From the NCBI GenBank assembly GCA_002356515.1, contig AP017605.1, positions 1,736,001 through 1,800,000 on the forward strand: 64,000 nt of DNA, given 5' to 3'. The notes under the pieces were generated by a model. It saw nothing but the letters and a program-made list of their open reading frames with translations. It did not search any database and was not told the origin of the DNA. How positions within the stretch are numbered: position 1 is the first letter of the stretch; the number at the start of each line of letters is the position of its first letter. This stretch comes from Mesorhizobium loti (lineage in GTDB: Bacteria; Pseudomonadota; Alphaproteobacteria; Rhizobiales; Rhizobiaceae). Positions 16,671 through 24,880 of the stretch are shown one piece after another. Made by a program: the position numbers and the translations under genes.

Positions 16671-16875
16671 ATCGAATTCCCCGGCGGCCTCTCTCCAGAT
16701 CGGGTTTTGCCTCCTTCGTAGCTTAGCCGAATGGGCGCAAACGGGAAAGATTGTCGCGTCCGACGGCGGTCTGCGAACCTTGATGTCACAGGCCTCCGGC
16801 TGCGGCAGCGCGGCCGATGCCTTGCGCGGCCTTCGCCTTGGCGGCGCCGGCGAAATGGTGGCATGTGTTATGCCC

Positions 16876-17604
16876 TCATTCGCGCGGGCTTCGAGTTAGA
16901 CGTCGCATGAATGATCGAAACTTTGCTTTGAATGTGCGCCTGCGCAACCTTTCGATCGTGCTGATATGGGCCCGATATAGGTCCGGGTGAACGCAATCGA
17001 GCATTGTTGAAGGGCTGCCAAGTCCAAGTTTCTCGGCAGCCTGGTCATTGGCCATGATCAGGATGTTCTGCCTGTACCAAAAGGGCAAACTGCTGTCTGA
17101 CCATATCTTCGGGCGAACTAGATCGAACGGCTCATAGCCCTGTTGCTTGAACAGGGCTGACCAATGGCTCTGCCAGGCCTCGTTGATGTGGTGAGTGCCT
17201 CCCTGGGAAGGAATGGCGGCTGAGAAAAGAACAACGGGTGCGCTCCGGCAAAGCCATTCGACAGCGCGCACGGAAGCCGGAGCCGAGACATGCTCCAGGA
17301 CCTCCGTACAAATTGCGAGGTCAAAGCGTCCAAGGTCGGGGATCGAGTCCTCCAAATCCCCCAGCACAAACTCTGCTTCCGAAATGAGCCTCTGTTCCGC
17401 GGGCACCCAAGGTCCGTCGATACCATTTACGCGGGCCACCCCCATTTGTTTTGCCGCCAATAGCCATGACCCGGTTGCTGTCCCGAGGTCGACAACGGAC
17501 TCAGGCTTGAAATATTCAAAGACGTGCCCGAGTATTTCCTTCGCAATTCTGATTTCGCCCGAGCGTTCCCTAAAAAAATCGCTGTCATAGGTGTTCTGGC
17601 TCAT
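16876..17604 (-). CDS. Class I SAM-dependent methyltransferase
   Basis: A 242-residue methyltransferase with the Rossmann SAM site: motif I VVDLGTATGSWLLAA (about residues 37-51), the acidic loop GIDGPWVP, and motif IV as FDLAICTEVLEHV (about 94-106). The LEHV ending is typical of methyltransferases acting on glycans or small molecules. The C-terminal 30 residues are strongly basic. ATG 17604 has AGGA at 8-nt spacing. It reads in the same direction as the downstream family-25 glycosyltransferase, 88 bp away, suggesting a joint role in surface-glycan decoration. Substrate unknown. Confidence 0.82.
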   Translation of the reverse strand: MSQNTYDSDFFRERSGEIRIAKEILGHVFEYFKPESVVDLGTATGSWLLAAKQMGVARVNGIDGPWVPAEQRLISEAEFVLGDLEDSIPDLGRFDLAICTEVLEHVSAPASVRAVEWLCRSAPVVLFSAAIPSQGGTHHINEAWQSHWSALFKQQGYEPFDLVRPKIWSDSSLPFWYRQNILIMANDQAAEKLGLGSPSTMLDCVHPDLYRAHISTIERLRRRTFKAKFRSFMRRLTRSPRE

Positions 17605-17692
17605 AATGCAGTCCTAAAAATTCATTCTAACTCTTTGTTTTGACGCAATTCCAGACGGAAAACCGCTCACACTTTTCCTGGAATTGCTCTCG

Positions 17693-18505
17693 TCAAACTC
17701 GTTGGGCATGGAGCGCAAACTCGTTTCGGGGCCATGCGACGCTCGTTGCCAGCGGGAAGCGTAGCGGCACGAGGTCGACCTTCTCGGTGGCGAAAAAGCT
17801 TCTGTTTCGAAAATGCCCGAAAATGCGAGTCGACTCTGCCCGGATCCTTTCGATGACGCGCTTGTTTCTGGCGGGCGGCGACCTGGATTGAATTAAGGTG
17901 GCAGGCCCGCCGTTTTCCGAAACGAAATGCGCTTGCGTGCAGAGCGCGGGCATCAACTGGTAGGTCGTGTTGCGCGCGGTCGTCATCTCGGTTGGATTGA
18001 AGAGTGCGAAATCGACCGCCGCTTTAAGACGATTCGTGCCCTTGAGCAGTTTTTGGGCGGCGTCTTTCGAAATCAGATAGCCGCACGAGCCCATGTGCCG
18101 TCCGGCCAGTCTCCTGACCGAGTATCCATTTTGAGCGGAAACATCCCGGCTCCCGATCCTCACCCGTACAAAGAATGTTTCGAGCTTGACCACATCCGCG
18201 TCTCTCGGAATCCAGCTGACATCGGACAGCATCGGTCCGGCGTCATGGCTGAAAACAACGTCGTCCTCGAAAACAGCGCCATACCGATCGGGGCCGTCCG
18301 CGATGCTCTGCCAGCAGAGACGGTGGCTAAGAAAGCAGCAGACTTCCGCCCCGGTCAGCGGGGGCGCGATAAAAGGAACTCCGCGTGCCGCATCGATACC
18401 GGCAACACGTTCAAAAGAAATTCCAATGCGGGAAAATTCTGCCGTAACGTCAGCGAGCCGATCAACTGATCGGTCAAGATTGATCACAAAACACTTCACT
18501 GCCAC
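17693..18505 (-). CDS. Glycosyltransferase family 25 (LOS/LPS-type)
   Basis: A 270-residue transferase of the LgtB/LpsA family that adds galactose or a similar sugar to lipooligosaccharide or glycoprotein. Family signatures are CFVINLDRSVDRLADV at the N-terminus, GAEVCCFLSHRLCWQ (about residues 52-66) and the metal-site motif AVFEDDVVF (about 77-85). MGSCGYLISKDAAQKLL is the expected C-terminal half motif. The start is GTG 18505, or GTG 18499 with a better-spaced G-run. It precedes the methyltransferase in the same direction. Confidence 0.85.
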   Translation of the reverse strand: MAVKCFVINLDRSVDRLADVTAEFSRIGISFERVAGIDAARGVPFIAPPLTGAEVCCFLSHRLCWQSIADGPDRYGAVFEDDVVFSHDAGPMLSDVSWIPRDADVVKLETFFVRVRIGSRDVSAQNGYSVRRLAGRHMGSCGYLISKDAAQKLLKGTNRLKAAVDFALFNPTEMTTARNTTYQLMPALCTQAHFVSENGGPATLIQSRSPPARNKRVIERIRAESTRIFGHFRNRSFFATEKVDLVPLRFPLATSVAWPRNEFALHAQRV

Positions 18506-18720
18506 CCCCCGAGGCCCTAAAGCAAAATTAGCGGCATCTACTTTATGCCCGCCTAGGCAGGAAGTTCATCGTTAGTTCTTATCGCCCCTCTCTTCTCTAT
18601 AGGGATGCTCCAAGGGGCAGTCAACTTTCCGTGAGCACCAAATGATCGCAGCCGCTGGGCCAAAGCTCGCAAGCTTAGCGCCATCGCGACCGCCAGGGCC
18701 TCATGCCGCTTGAAATGCCC

Positions 18721-18870
18721 TCAATGCCGCTTGAAATACTGCACCTCCCGCTCATGCTTCTCCGCCGCCTCGCGCGTCTCGAACGTCCCCAGATTCCGCC
18801 TTTTCCCGGTCTTCTCATCCTTCTTGCGCGAATAAAGCCGGTATTTTCCGTCCTTGAGTTTGCGGATCAT
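18721..18870 (-). CDS. Small conserved basic protein (intact copy)
   Basis: A 49-residue Lys/Arg-rich protein, MIRKLKDGKYRLYSRKKDEK at the start and EREVQYFKRH at the end. Such very short proteins are conserved among rhizobia, to my recollection, but have no assigned role. The NLGTFETREAAEKHE segment resembles part of the small arm-type DNA-binding domain seen at integrase N-termini, so nucleic-acid binding is possible. It lies 24 bp downstream of the DUF2934-type gene in the same direction. A second, truncated copy of this pair is at 15349-15564. Confidence 0.7.
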   Translation of the reverse strand: MIRKLKDGKYRLYSRKKDEKTGKRRNLGTFETREAAEKHEREVQYFKRH

Positions 18871-18894
18871 CTCGCTCTCCCTTGCCAGGATCGA

Positions 18895-19218
18895 TCAGGA
18901 TTTCCCCCTGGCCTTCAGGCTGCGCGCTGCCTGCTCCACCGCCGCGCGGTCGGTGCCCAGGCGGTCGAGCAGCGCCTGCGCTTCGTCGCCCGAAATGCCG
19001 GTGCGCATGGCCAGTTGCTCGACCTCCAGCACATCGGTGCTGGCGATCTCGCGGGTCTCAGGCAGTGCGTCGTCGGCCGTCAGCGGCAGTGCGGCTTCCC
19101 GGTCGATCTCCATTTCGGCCTGGTGCCAGTGCCGCTCGTGGTCGCCATCAGCGCCGCCTTCGCGTTGCCATATGGCGTAGGCGCGGTCTCGGATCTTGTC
19201 GTTGCGGTCGTCGGTCAT
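18895..19218 (-). CDS. DUF2934-type small cytoplasmic protein
   Basis: A 107-residue acidic protein. The N-terminal segment (DKIRDRAYAIWQREGGADGD, followed by HERHW) is the DUF2934 signature common in rhizobia. The C-terminal half (TGISGDEAQALLDRLGTDRA) looks like a small helical DUF3606-like module. ATG 19218 has GGGAG upstream. It is the upstream partner of the small basic gene. A 17-codon relic of it is present at 15511-15564, which shows that the pair moves or duplicates as a unit. Function unknown. Confidence 0.78.
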   Translation of the reverse strand: MTDDRNDKIRDRAYAIWQREGGADGDHERHWHQAEMEIDREAALPLTADDALPETREIASTDVLEVEQLAMRTGISGDEAQALLDRLGTDRAAVEQAARSLKARGKS

Positions 19219-19342
19219 GGTGGTTCTCCCTTCGTGTCGGGGAGGAACGCCGCGCCGGCGCGAACGATCCAAAAATTTTGCGTGATCGTCGGCTGGGGAT
19301 CGCAAGGCGTCACGGGTTCAGACGCGCCGGCTCCGCGCGTTC

Positions 19343-19945
19343 CTACTCGCACTGGCGCCTCGGCCCACCGGAATAGGGCTGGTAGCTGTTGTCCTCGGGA
19401 CGGTAGGAGCGGTAGCGGCTGAAGCAGGACTGGACGTGGTCGTTCGAAAGATCGGCCGACGCAAGCAAAGGCGCGGCGCCCTCGACATAGCTGACTTCGG
19501 CGGGCGCGGCCTGGTCGGCGGCGGCAGTGGTGTCGACATAGGGCGACACGCAGGGGCGCTGCTGTCCGCTATAGGACATGTAGCTGTTGTCGTCGGGATT
19601 GTAGGAGCGGTAGCGGTCCGCGCACCAGCTGACATGGGCGGCCGGCAGCCTGGCCTGCTGCGTGCCGGCATCGTGCGCCACCGCGACTGTATGGGTCGGC
19701 TCGGGCGACTGCACCCTGGCGGCGGCATCGGGGGCGGCGGGCTGCGCGGCGGCCACGCGCTCCAGGCCCGGCGCGGCCTTGTCCACGGGCTGTGCGTCCT
19801 TGGTCCACAGCTGCGAGACACTGTCGGCGGGCCTGGCCTGATGCGCAGGCTTGGCGACAATCAGCCAAGCGGCGAAAGCCAGCCCGCTGGCAAAGACCGC
19901 AAGGGTCAGGAAAAAGCCTGCGACCAATGCCAAAACCGCTTTCAT
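19343..19945 (-). CDS. BA14K-type exported protein with two repeats
   Basis: A 200-residue protein with an N-terminal membrane or signal segment ([20 protein letters not shown]) and a Pro/Ala-rich spacer. Two BA14K-like units follow: [20 protein letters not shown] (about residues 107-126) and [20 protein letters not shown] (about 175-194), the latter closed by a C-terminal Cys. BA14K proteins are small envelope proteins of Rhizobiales first described as a Brucella antigen with lectin-like properties. ATG 19945 follows GGAG at 6 nt. Duplication of the unit inside one chain is less common than a single copy. Confidence 0.82.
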   Translation of the reverse strand: MKAVLALVAGFFLTLAVFASGLAFAAWLIVAKPAHQARPADSVSQLWTKDAQPVDKAAPGLERVAAAQPAAPDAAARVQSPEPTHTVAVAHDAGTQQARLPAAHVSWCADRYRSYNPDDNSYMSYSGQQRPCVSPYVDTTAAADQAAPAEVSYVEGAAPLLASADLSNDHVQSCFSRYRSYRPEDNSYQPYSGGPRRQCE

Positions 19946-20025
19946 CACACACTCCTTGAGCCCCTGCTAATAGAATGCGGAGCGTCGGGACTGGTTCCAG
20001 CGAGCGAGCGTTTGGCAAAGGTGTC

Positions 20026-20547
20026 TCAAACCGGCAACCGCACATCCACCGAGAACTCGTTCTCCACCGCCAGCAATGCCTTGACCATCTCCTTGTCGCG
20101 CTCACGCTTCTGCAGGGTGCGGGCCAGCAGCCAGTCCAGCGACAGCCTGCCGGCGCCGACGGCGGCCAGCACGAACATGCCGCCTGCGATCGCCAGGTCC
20201 TTTTCGAAATGCAGCAGCTCGTTCTGGCTGGAGAAGTTGGTGTGGAACAGCAAGGCGGTGGACAGGCAGAACAGGCCGAGCCCGATGCCGCCCAGCCGCG
20301 TCAGCAGGCCTGATGCCACCGAGAGCCCTGCCCCCAGTTGCAGCGCGATGGTGGCGATGAACAGCGGCAGGCCGACGCCAAGTGCTGCCATCGCCTTGGC
20401 GGCGCCGTCGAAATGGGTGGCCAGCGTCACGCCCTCATGCAGGAAGATGAAGGACATAAGCAGGCGGCCGGCAAGCAGGGTCACGTCCCTGATCTGGTAT
20501 TTCGTGGCGAGGCCGTTGAGCTTCGCGGCGATGTCGTTCGGTGTCAT
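20026..20547 (-). CDS. DoxX family membrane protein
   Basis: A 173-residue inner-membrane protein with four hydrophobic helices. The family pattern is visible in LLAGRLLMSFIFLHEGVTLA and in LQLGAGLSVASGLLTRLGGI. DoxX proteins are small quinone-oxidase-related or oxidative-stress-linked membrane proteins. GGAGG lies just before ATG 20547. The last 30 residues (KRERDKEMVKALLAVENEF) are charged and cytoplasmic. No clear operon partner is present. Confidence 0.85.
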   Translation of the reverse strand: MTPNDIAAKLNGLATKYQIRDVTLLAGRLLMSFIFLHEGVTLATHFDGAAKAMAALGVGLPLFIATIALQLGAGLSVASGLLTRLGGIGLGLFCLSTALLFHTNFSSQNELLHFEKDLAIAGGMFVLAAVGAGRLSLDWLLARTLQKRERDKEMVKALLAVENEFSVDVRLPV

Positions 20548-20711
20548 GGGTCAGCCTCCATTTTTGGCATGAGGCAAGCGCCGCCCGCCGCGGGACGCAC
20601 GAGAACGGCACCTGCCGGATGTGATGTTCGAAAAGGCCGGAGCCGGCTCGAGGGAGAGCGCCGGCTCCGGCAATGGGCGCCAGCCACGAGCGCCCAAACT
20701 TTGGTAAGGTC

Positions 20712-20782
20712 AGCGCCAGCCCCCACTCCGTCTCGGCTTCGCCGAGCCACCTCCCCCCACGTCCGTGGGGGAGAGGAAATGG
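20712..20782. repeat. Second-type palindromic repeat, another copy
   Basis: Carries CTCGGCTTCGCCGAG, CCACGTCCGTGG and GAGGAAATGGCG, the same modules in related order as the block at 10082-10250. It lies just past the stop of the TPR protein gene and may form its 3' stem. Confidence 0.65.
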
Positions 20783-20798
20783 CGGTGGCGCCGTGGGT

Positions 20799-21278
20799 TT
20801 ACTGCGTCACCTTGGTGTCGATGGCCTTTTGCAGGTCGGACAGCTCGTCGCAGCCGGCGGGGCAGAGTTTCTGCAGCGAGGCCAGCTGGGCCTTGGCCTT
20901 GTCCATGTCGCCGGTCTCGACATAGAGCTCGCCCAAATATTCGCGGGCGGCCTTGTGGTCGGGCTTCAGCTCCAGCGCCTTGTTGTAGTAGGTCAGCGCG
21001 GTGGTGAAGTCGCCGGTCTTGCGCAGCGTGAAGCCGAGCAGATTGTAGACGTCGGCCTGCTGGTTGTCCTGCGCCAGGTCCCGCAGATCGGCCAACGCGC
21101 CCTTGTAATCCTTGGCGGCGATCTTGGCCTGGACGGTGGTGAGGTCGGGCGCGTCAGTGCCCTCTATGTCATCCACCGCATAGGCGGGCATGATCGTTGC
21201 GACGGGAACGACGGTCAGCACGGCAATGGCGCCGAGCAGGCCGAACAGGGCATTTCTGCCCAAAAGGGACTGTTTCAT
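20799..21278 (-). CDS. Exported tetratricopeptide-repeat protein
   Basis: A 159-residue periplasmic protein. A signal peptide or membrane segment (LFGLLGAIAVLTVVPVATIM) precedes roughly three TPR motifs, the clearest being ADVYNLLGFTLRKTGDFTTA and AREYLGELYVETGDMDKAKA. Two Cys (LCPAGC) near the C-terminus could form a disulphide. TPR proteins scaffold protein contacts, and no enzymatic domain is present. The upstream region contains the MITE-like element; the hydrolase gene beyond it reads in the same direction. Confidence 0.78.
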   Translation of the reverse strand: MKQSLLGRNALFGLLGAIAVLTVVPVATIMPAYAVDDIEGTDAPDLTTVQAKIAAKDYKGALADLRDLAQDNQQADVYNLLGFTLRKTGDFTTALTYYNKALELKPDHKAAREYLGELYVETGDMDKAKAQLASLQKLCPAGCDELSDLQKAIDTKVTQ

Positions 21279-21316
21279 TGTCTTTCTCGCTTTGGTTGAG
21301 TGCTAGCGTTGAGAGA

Positions 21317-21451
21317 CCGTTTCGAAACTCGCTCTGGCGAGTCATATGGAGGTGGTTTCGAGAACCGGAGCGCAGCGTACTTTTGGGTACGTGAGCACCG
21401 GAAGCGCAGAAAGCGCCTCCAGATGGCCGCCAGAGTAGAGTTTCCAAACGG
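21317..21451. mobile_element. MITE-like element with about 37-bp terminal inverted repeats
   Basis: The left end begins CCGTTTCGAAACTCGCTCTG and the right end, reverse complemented, begins CCGTTTGGAAACTCTACTCT. The match continues through CTGGCG and TGGAGG for about 37 bp with a few mismatches. The 135-bp element has no ORF and an internal stem around GGGTAC (21386-21393). It lies in the spacer between the hydrolase and TPR genes, its right end 3 bp from the hydrolase stop. This fits a non-autonomous transposable element. Confidence 0.7.
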
Positions 21452-21453
21452 GC

Positions 21454-22425
21454 TCAAACTTGAACCGGCGTGAAGCCATAGGCACTGCCGTCTTTCACGA
21501 AGACGCCGGTGCCCGGGAATGGGAAGTGCGACCCGGAAATGCGGATGTTGTCCGCGATCACCCGGTCGATGATCTTGTGGCGCGTGGCAATCGCCGTCGG
21601 CCCATCCTGGTCGTAGGCGCCCTGCCACTCCGGATGCGGCGCCAGCAAAGCGGGCACATACATGGTGTCGGCCGAGATCATCAGCTGTTCCTTGCCGGAA
21701 TTGGCGAGGTACACCGAATGTCCGGGCGTGTGGCCGGGGGCGGCGATGATCTGGATGCCGGGCGCGACTTCCGCGCCGTCCTCGACCAGCTTCCAGTTCT
21801 TCCATTTCGGGAAGTTTTCGGCGATGCGCTTGCCCGCCGGCTTGCGGCCCTCGGGCAGCTTGGCCAGCCGGCCGGGGTCGGTCCACCAATTGTATTCCGT
21901 GGCGTTGACGATCAGCTCGGCATTGGGGAACACCGGCGTGTTGGTGCCCTTCTCCATCAGGCCCCAGACATGGTCGGGATGGAAATGCGAGATCATGATG
22001 GTGTCGATCGCCTTGTAGTCGATGCCGGCGGCGGCCATGTTGGCCGGCAGGTGCGTGGCATTGGCCTGCCATTGGCCGACGCCCGAGCCGGCATCCATCA
22101 TGATCAGTTTTCCACCCATCTTGAGCACGACGACGGTGAGCGGAATGGGCATGAAGTCGGTAGGCAGTCCCGCCTTGGCAAGCGCTGCCTTGGTGTCGTC
22201 GACGGAGACATCCTTGATGAAGGCCGGGTCGTGCGGCTTCTTCCAGATGCCGTCATAGATGGCGGTCACCTCGATATCGCCGACCGTATATTTGTAGAAG
22301 CCGACGGTCGGCTCCACCGGTGTCTCTGCGAAAGCAGGGCGGGTGAATTCAAGCTTGCCGGCAAGGCCGAAAGCGGCAGCGGCGGCGGCGGATTGAAGCA
22401 CTGTGCGGCGTGTCATGCTGAACAT
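21454..22425 (-). CDS. Tat-exported MBL-fold metallo-hydrolase
   Basis: A 323-residue metallo-beta-lactamase-fold hydrolase. ATG 22425 has GGAGA upstream. The N-terminus carries a twin-arginine signal (MTRRTVLQSAAAAAAFGLAG, AFA cleavage), so a folded, metal-loaded protein would be exported to the periplasm. The metal motif is SHFHPDHVWGL (HxHxDH), with further ligands in APGHTPGHSVYL, ISADTMYV and GSHFPFPG. The substrate is unknown; similar proteins include quorum-quenching lactonases and other periplasmic hydrolases. An in-frame start at 22488 would bury the Tat signal and is rejected. Confidence 0.88.
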   Translation of the reverse strand: MFSMTRRTVLQSAAAAAAFGLAGKLEFTRPAFAETPVEPTVGFYKYTVGDIEVTAIYDGIWKKPHDPAFIKDVSVDDTKAALAKAGLPTDFMPIPLTVVVLKMGGKLIMMDAGSGVGQWQANATHLPANMAAAGIDYKAIDTIMISHFHPDHVWGLMEKGTNTPVFPNAELIVNATEYNWWTDPGRLAKLPEGRKPAGKRIAENFPKWKNWKLVEDGAEVAPGIQIIAAPGHTPGHSVYLANSGKEQLMISADTMYVPALLAPHPEWQGAYDQDGPTAIATRHKIIDRVIADNIRISGSHFPFPGTGVFVKDGSAYGFTPVQV

Positions 22426-22553
22426 TGTGTGGTCTCCTGTGGGTTGCGGTGGCGTCAAGAAATCGCGGAAGGAGCGACGGAGGGCCACGCCACATGGCCC
22501 CCGTCCTGATTGCGGACCGGGTCGGGACCTCGAGGCTGTCCCAACCCCTGAAC

Positions 22554-22775
22554 TCAGTTGCCCCAGATGCCCTGGCCTGGTTCATCCGCATCAGTTTTGG
22601 TCGTTGCCTGCATGCCGTGCCGAACCATGTCCGGCCTGCGGATCGAGGCGGTGTAGGTGTTGTCGGCGGAGGCGGCCGCCGGATTGACGGTGCGGTCGCC
22701 AAAATGATCGCTGCCGGCGAAGGCGCTGGTGGTGGCCACGAGGATGGCTGCGGCGGTGAGAGCGATGTTTTTCAT
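22554..22775 (-). CDS. DUF680-type small exported protein
   Basis: A 73-residue protein with a signal peptide (KNIALTAAAILVATTSAFA). The mature start GSDHFGDRTVNPAA is shared with the next gene upstream (GSDHFGGNTGNQPVA), and both end in a Trp-Gly motif (GIWGN and GLWGR). This pattern matches the DUF680 family known mainly from Mesorhizobium. Function unknown. It is paired with its paralogue 41 bp away, reading in the same direction. Confidence 0.8.
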   Translation of the reverse strand: MKNIALTAAAILVATTSAFAGSDHFGDRTVNPAAASADNTYTASIRRPDMVRHGMQATTKTDADEPGQGIWGN

Positions 22776-22816
22776 ATCGATGGCCCCTGTTGTTGAGCGA
22801 TTGCTTGAAGGCGCGC

Positions 22817-23065
22817 TCAGCGGCCCCAGAGGCCTTCGTCGTTGTGCCGGTTGATGATGTCCTGCGCCGATCCCTGGCTCGGTCCGGTCGTCACCTTGGT
22901 GTCGACGCCGTTCTGGTGCGCGGTGTAGGGGATCGAAGCGGTGGCATTGGTGTCGACGGAAGCGACAGGCTGGTTTCCCGTGTTGCCACCGAAATGATCG
23001 CTGCCGGCAAAGGCAGCACTCGAGGCAAGCAACATCGCAGCCACGCCGAGAGCGAGCTTGGTCAT
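22817..23065 (-). CDS. DUF680-type small exported protein (paralogue)
   Basis: An 82-residue protein with a signal peptide (TKLALGVAAMLLASSAAFA) and the same GSDHFG mature start and GLWGR end as its neighbour. The middle (TNATASIPYTAHQNGVDTKV) is Thr/Ala/Asn-rich and probably unstructured. AAGGAT precedes ATG 23065. It would be released to the periplasm or outside. The tandem pair points to local duplication in a lineage-specific family. Confidence 0.8.
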   Translation of the reverse strand: MTKLALGVAAMLLASSAAFAGSDHFGGNTGNQPVASVDTNATASIPYTAHQNGVDTKVTTGPSQGSAQDIINRHNDEGLWGR

Positions 23066-23296
23066 TTGACAAATCCTTGTTTCGTTTCTCCGGGTCGCGG
23101 GCCGGCAGTTTGGCCCCGCTGAAGGAAAGACCCGGCAAGGCGGTGCTTTATTCCCGGGGGTGGCGAGATTTTTTTGGAAGGGGAATCAGGGCTCGATGAA
23201 CCCAACCTTGGCAGAGCCCAATAGGCGCGACCTAGACACACAAAAGGCGCCGGCGCAGCGCGCCGACGCCTTCAAGGATGCGCCAGACCGGCCCGC

Positions 23297-23596
23297 CTAC
23301 GGACAGGTCTTCTTGCCGCAGACCGCGATGCAGATCGCCGGGTTCGAACAGGTGTAGGTTTTCTTGGAACTGGTGCCGGAAGATGAGCCGCCGCTGGACG
23401 CGGCGAGCTGGCCGGGCCCGCCCTGGTCCAGCGTCTTCATGTCGCGATTGCTGGCGCTGATCTTGCCGCAGATCTCGGCGCCGCAAACCGCCTTGCAGAT
23501 CGCCGGATTCCAGCATTTGTAGGCCGCGAAGACCTCGGTTGGAAGAAGGGCGCAGAAAACCGAGATGCCGAATATCAATCTTTTCGCCGCACGCAT
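23297..23596 (-). CDS. Exported protein with two Cys-rich NPAIC repeats
   Basis: A 99-residue protein with a signal peptide (LIFGISVFCALLPTEVFA) and a strong AGGAGG site. The mature part has two copies of a module: YKCWNPAICKAVCGAEICG at its start and YTCSNPAICIAVCGKKTCP at its very end. They are separated by a Gly/Ser-rich linker (ASSGGSSSGTSSKK). Four Cys per module suggest two compact disulphide-bonded knots on a flexible tether. I do not recognise the family. It could be a secreted peptide, a binding module or a structural protein. Confidence 0.72.
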   Translation of the reverse strand: MRAAKRLIFGISVFCALLPTEVFAAYKCWNPAICKAVCGAEICGKISASNRDMKTLDQGGPGQLAASSGGSSSGTSSKKTYTCSNPAICIAVCGKKTCP

Positions 23597-23764
23597 TGTT
23601 GCCTCCTGTGGCCAGTTTTCCCGATGTCACGGAGGCCCGGCCGCCCAGCCTCCGTTCCCGCGCATGCCTCATGCAGCGCGTCCGCCGGCGCGACTATGCG
23701 GATGCAAAGCCATGGGCGTATCGCACTGGCGGCACAGGCGCATGGCACTGGCGGCACAGGCGCC

Positions 23765-24727
23765 TCACTGCGCCAGACCGGCGCGCACCTCGGAAGGCGT
23801 CATGCGATAGCGCGAGCGGAACTGCCGGTAGAAGGTCGACGGCTCGACCAGTCCCGCCTCGAAGGCGAGATCGGCGATCGGCCGCGCCGCGAAAAGCGGG
23901 CTGGCGAGCTGCCGGTGGATGCGCTCGAGCCGCCTTTGCATGACATAGTCGGAAAAGCCCTGCCCCTCCTCGGCGAAGAGGCGCCTGATGTAGCGCGGGC
24001 TGATGCCGAGGCCCCTTGCCGCCATCTCCGCCGACAGCCGCGCTTTGTGCAGATTCTCCTCGATGTAGCGCTTGATGGCCTCGATGCGCGCGGCGCGGAC
24101 GCCGCGCCCGGCGATCACCTCGCTGACCTCGCGGCTGGCGCCGACCGCGGCCGCGAACAGATCGGCAATGTGCTGGGCCGCCAGTGGCGCCAGCCCGGCG
24201 CTCATCCCGCCCCGCGCCACCGCGCCGAGATAGGCCAGCAGAAGCCGCGCCTCCGGCGTGGCGGGGTTGATCGCATCGGGCCTGAGATCACCGACATGGC
24301 GCACCAGCGGCTCCAGCGTCGACCTGGCAAAGCGGGCGCAGATGGTCCACTCGCCGTTCGGCGCCCTGGCGCGCCAGCGCCGGTCCATCGGCATGATGCA
24401 GGGCGCGCCGGCCGGGGTCTCCACCGTTCCATGGCTTGGCGTGTCAAAACCCCAGCCGCCGGCGATCCAGGACACGACGAGGTCGTCATTGGCATCCTGC
24501 CGCAGCGCTGCCGTGCGTTCCCAGGCCATCGGCGCAACCTTGCCCTCGGCCACGCTCACCCCAGGCAGCAGAAGCGTGGTGGCGCTCAGATGCAGCGCGC
24601 CGCCCTCCAGCGGGGCGAGGTCCAGCCGCATGCAGATGCGGCCGTAGAATTCGCGCACCGCTTCTTCGCGCTCGCGGTCGGCAATCTCGTCCGTGGACAG
24701 GACGATGACATTGTCCGGGCTGGACAC
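23765..24727 (-). CDS. AraC-family transcriptional regulator
   Basis: A 320-residue regulator with an unclassified N-terminal ligand or dimerisation domain (about residues 1-190). Two helix-turn-helix motifs sit at the C-terminus: LSAEMAARGLGISPRYIRRL (about 233-252) and IADLAFEAGLVEPSTFYRQF (about 286-305), followed by RMTPSEVRAG. The start is a GTG at 24727 with an upstream G-run. Its architecture resembles the next gene, but sequence similarity looks confined to the DNA-binding part. Target unknown; the synthetase operon is close by. Confidence 0.85.
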   Translation of the reverse strand: MSSPDNVIVLSTDEIADREREEAVREFYGRICMRLDLAPLEGGALHLSATTLLLPGVSVAEGKVAPMAWERTAALRQDANDDLVVSWIAGGWGFDTPSHGTVETPAGAPCIMPMDRRWRARAPNGEWTICARFARSTLEPLVRHVGDLRPDAINPATPEARLLLAYLGAVARGGMSAGLAPLAAQHIADLFAAAVGASREVSEVIAGRGVRAARIEAIKRYIEENLHKARLSAEMAARGLGISPRYIRRLFAEEGQGFSDYVMQRRLERIHRQLASPLFAARPIADLAFEAGLVEPSTFYRQFRSRYRMTPSEVRAGLAQ

Positions 24728-24880
24728 CTGCGTTCGATCCCCGTTCTTCCCCTGGAGTTTTCGTGCGGGCGACAGGGACAGTTCAAGGCCTATGTGGACG
24801 CTCCGCGCAAAAGTGGCGGCAGGCGCAAGGAATGTGGCCCCAGGTGCAAGATCGGCATCGGATTGTCTGCTGTCCGGGCT

